Origin: Micropterix aruncella
Lineage: Eukaryota > Arthropoda > Insecta > Lepidoptera > Micropterigidae
Direction of reading: 5' to 3'
NCBI GenBank assembly: GCA_944548615.1
Contig: CALYMY010000058.1
Coordinates: 180,056-244,055, forward strand
Length of the DNA: 64,000 nucleotides
The position numbers and the translations under genes are program-made. Below are positions 61,792 through 64,000 of the stretch, in pieces (within the stretch, counting starts at the first letter, position 1; every line of letters starts with the position of its first letter). Under the pieces are notes generated by a model that saw nothing but the letters and a program-made list of their open reading frames with translations, was not told where the DNA came from and did not search any database.

Positions 61792-63076
61792 AATTTGGTA
61801 TAGGCATTCCATTATGATGGCAATTACTAAGTTCCACCATGACATGGCTGCTGCACCCAGGGTTGGCTCCCGACGAGGGAACTTCTCAACGGTCAACCGT
61901 AGAGACGTGAAATTTGGTATAGGCATTCCATTATGATGGCAATTACTAAGTTCCACCATGACATGGCTGCTGCACCCAGGGTTGGCTCCCGACGAGGGAA
62001 CTCCTCAACGGTCAACCGTAGAGACGTGAAATTTGGTATAGGCATTCCATTATGATGGCAATTACTAAGTTCCACCATGACATGGCTGCTGCACCCAGGG
62101 TTGGCTCCCGACGAGGGAACTCCTCAACGGTCAACCGTAGAGACGTGAAATTTGGTATAGGCATTCCATTATGACGGCAATTTCTAAGTTCCACCATGAC
62201 ATCGCTGCTGCACCCAGGGTTGGCTCCCGACGAGGGAACTCCTCAACGGTCAACCGTAGAGACGTGAAATTTGGTATAGGCATTCCATTATGATGGCAAT
62301 TACTAAGTTTCACCATGACATGGCTGCTGCACCCAGGGTTGGCTCCCGACGAGGGAACTCCTCAACGGTCAACCGTAGAGACGTGAAATTTGGTATAGGC
62401 ATTCCATTATGATGGCAATTACTAAGTTCCACCATGACATGGCTGCTGCACCCAGGGTTGGCTCCCGACGAGGGAACTCCTCAACGGTCAACCGTAGAGA
62501 CGTGAAATTTGGTATAGGCATTCCATTATGATGGCAATTACTAAGTTCCACCATGACATGGCTGCTGCACCCAGGGTTGGCTCCCGACGAGGGAACTCCT
62601 CAACGGTCAACCGTAGAGACGTGAAATTTGGTATAGGCATTCCATTATGATGGCAATTACTAAGTTCCACCATGACATGGCTGCTGCACCCAGGGTTGGC
62701 TCCCGACGAGGGAACTCCTCAACGGTCAACCGTAGAGACGTGAAATTTGGTATAGGCATTCCATTATGACGGCAATTTCTAAGTTCCACCATGACATCGC
62801 TGCTGCACCCAGGGTTGGCTCCCGACGAGGGAACTCCTCAACGGTCAACCGTAGAGACGTGAAATTTGGTATAGGCATTCCATTATGATGGCAATTACTA
62901 AGTTCCACCATGACATGGCTGCTGCACCCAGGGTTGGCTCCCGACGAGGGAACTCCTCAACGGTCAACCGTAGAGACGTGAAATTTGGTATAGGCATTCC
63001 ATTATGATGGCAATTACTAAGTTCCACCATGACATGGCTGCTGCACCCAGGGTTGGCTCCCGACGAGGGAACTCCT
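61759..63076 (+). repeat. A array of unit 14: 11 monomers
   Basis: Markers are 4 and 9, one step earlier than the usual 5 and 10, so one monomer was lost near the start. Monomer 5 has AAGTTTCACC. Confidence 0.98.
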
Positions 63077-64000
63077 GAACATAGAAATTGTTATGAATAA
63101 ATGTCATTTTTCGAAAAAGACCGTGATAGAGTAAATAAAACGCGTTACGGTGTTTGGGCATAACGAAGGCCTTTGAAATCTCTACGAAATAGCATTTTCG
63201 AAATTTTGACATTTTGAAATTTTTTATATAAACTTTCATTTTGAACATAGAAATTGTTATGAAAAAATCACATTTTTCACAAAAGAACGAGATAGAGTAA
63301 ATCTACCGCGTTGCGGTCTTTGGCGAGATCGAAACCCCGCTTAAGCTCTACAAAATGGCATTTTTGAAATTTTGACTTTTTGAAAAATTTTATATAAAAT
63401 TTCATTTTAAACATAGACATTATTATGAAAAAATCATATTTTTCGAAAAAGATCGTGATAGAGTAAACCTATAGCGTTACGGCGTTCGGACAGAACGACG
63501 GCCTTGGTAATCTCTACAAAATGGCATTTTCGAAATTTTGACATTTTGAAAAATTTTATATAAAATTTCATTTTAAACATAGAAATTGTTATGAAAAAAT
63601 CACATTTTTCGAAAAAGATCGTGATAGAGTAAACCTATAGGGTTACGGCGTTCGGACAGAACGACGGCCTTGTTAATCTCTACAAAATGGCATTTTCGAA
63701 ATTTTGACATTTTGAAAAATTTTATATAAAATTTCATTTTAAACATAGAAATTGTTATGAAAAAATCACATTTTTCGAAAAAGATCGTGATAGAGTAAAC
63801 CTATAGCGTTACGGCGTTCGGACAGAACGACGGCCTTGGTAATCTCTACAAAATGGCATTTTCGAAATTTTGACATTTTGAAAAATTTTATATAAACTAT
63901 CATTTTGAACATAGAAATTGTTATGAATAAATGACATTTTTCGAAAAAGACCGTGATAGAGTAAACCTACCGGGTTGCGGTCTTTGGCTAGATCGACACC
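63077..64000 (+). repeat. B array of unit 14, cut by the window end
   Basis: Five monomers and about 94 bp are visible (alpha, beta, gamma, gamma, gamma, then the start of a hybrid with ACCGGGTTGCGG). It shares GATCGAAACC with unit 4 near 63330. Private changes: GAAATAGCATT near 63190 and AACATAGACATT near 63415. Confidence 0.95.

Overview
This window contains no conventional gene. All 64,000 bases are one complex eukaryotic satellite built from three sequence components in a fixed order, U - A(n) - B(m), repeated about fourteen times in the same orientation. U is a 722-bp single-copy module (14 copies, about 16% of the window). A is a 119-bp tandem repeat (186 complete monomers in 15 arrays, about 35%). 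B is an AT-rich tandem repeat of about 166 bp (15 arrays, about 49%). Unit lengths run from 2,652 to 8,274 bp because monomer numbers in A (6-24) and B (about 5-22) vary, while all internal junctions are the same base in every unit. Mature satellite arrays, intron-type splice signals and the absence of operons, rRNA or tRNA point to a eukaryotic nuclear genome. An invertebrate is plausible, but I cannot name the organism from sequence alone.

Layout (U starts): 10, 3730, 12004, 15694, 21434, 26547, 30865, 33517, 38375, 42317, 47506, 51630, 57245, 61037. Every U is followed by an A array, then a B array, then the next U. The one exception is unit 2, which has A-B-A-B because a 2,460-bp segment (5761-8220) was tandemly duplicated to 8221-10680. 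The window starts 9 bp before U1 in B sequence and ends inside the B array of unit 14.

The junctions read like strata. U starts with a 13-bp remnant of the end of an A monomer and ends with the A-monomer sequence GACGAG, so U sits inside an A monomer, flanked by a 4-bp GACG direct repeat. The U+A block in turn sits inside B: 45 bp of B phase occurs on both sides of it, so intact B arrays are n x 166 + 45 bp. The whole composite was then amplified, with sub-blocks copied at offsets of 2,460, 2,652, 4,124 and 9,739 bp.

The most interesting part is U. It looks like a captured 5' gene fragment: three degenerate 65-69 bp units carrying ATCGAT and RFX X-box-like motifs, then a polypyrimidine tract with a strong 3' splice site, a 147-nt exon-like stretch with an in-frame upstream stop, a good ATG context, 40 highly charged codons and a strong GAG|GTACGT donor. 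Unspliced, the reading frame runs 56 codons and ends in the first A monomer. This frame is carried by all 14 copies (cut short in one, beyond the donor). Whether it is expressed is unknown. Gene-derived tandem repeats that feed small-RNA silencing or act as decoy binding arrays are hypotheses worth testing.
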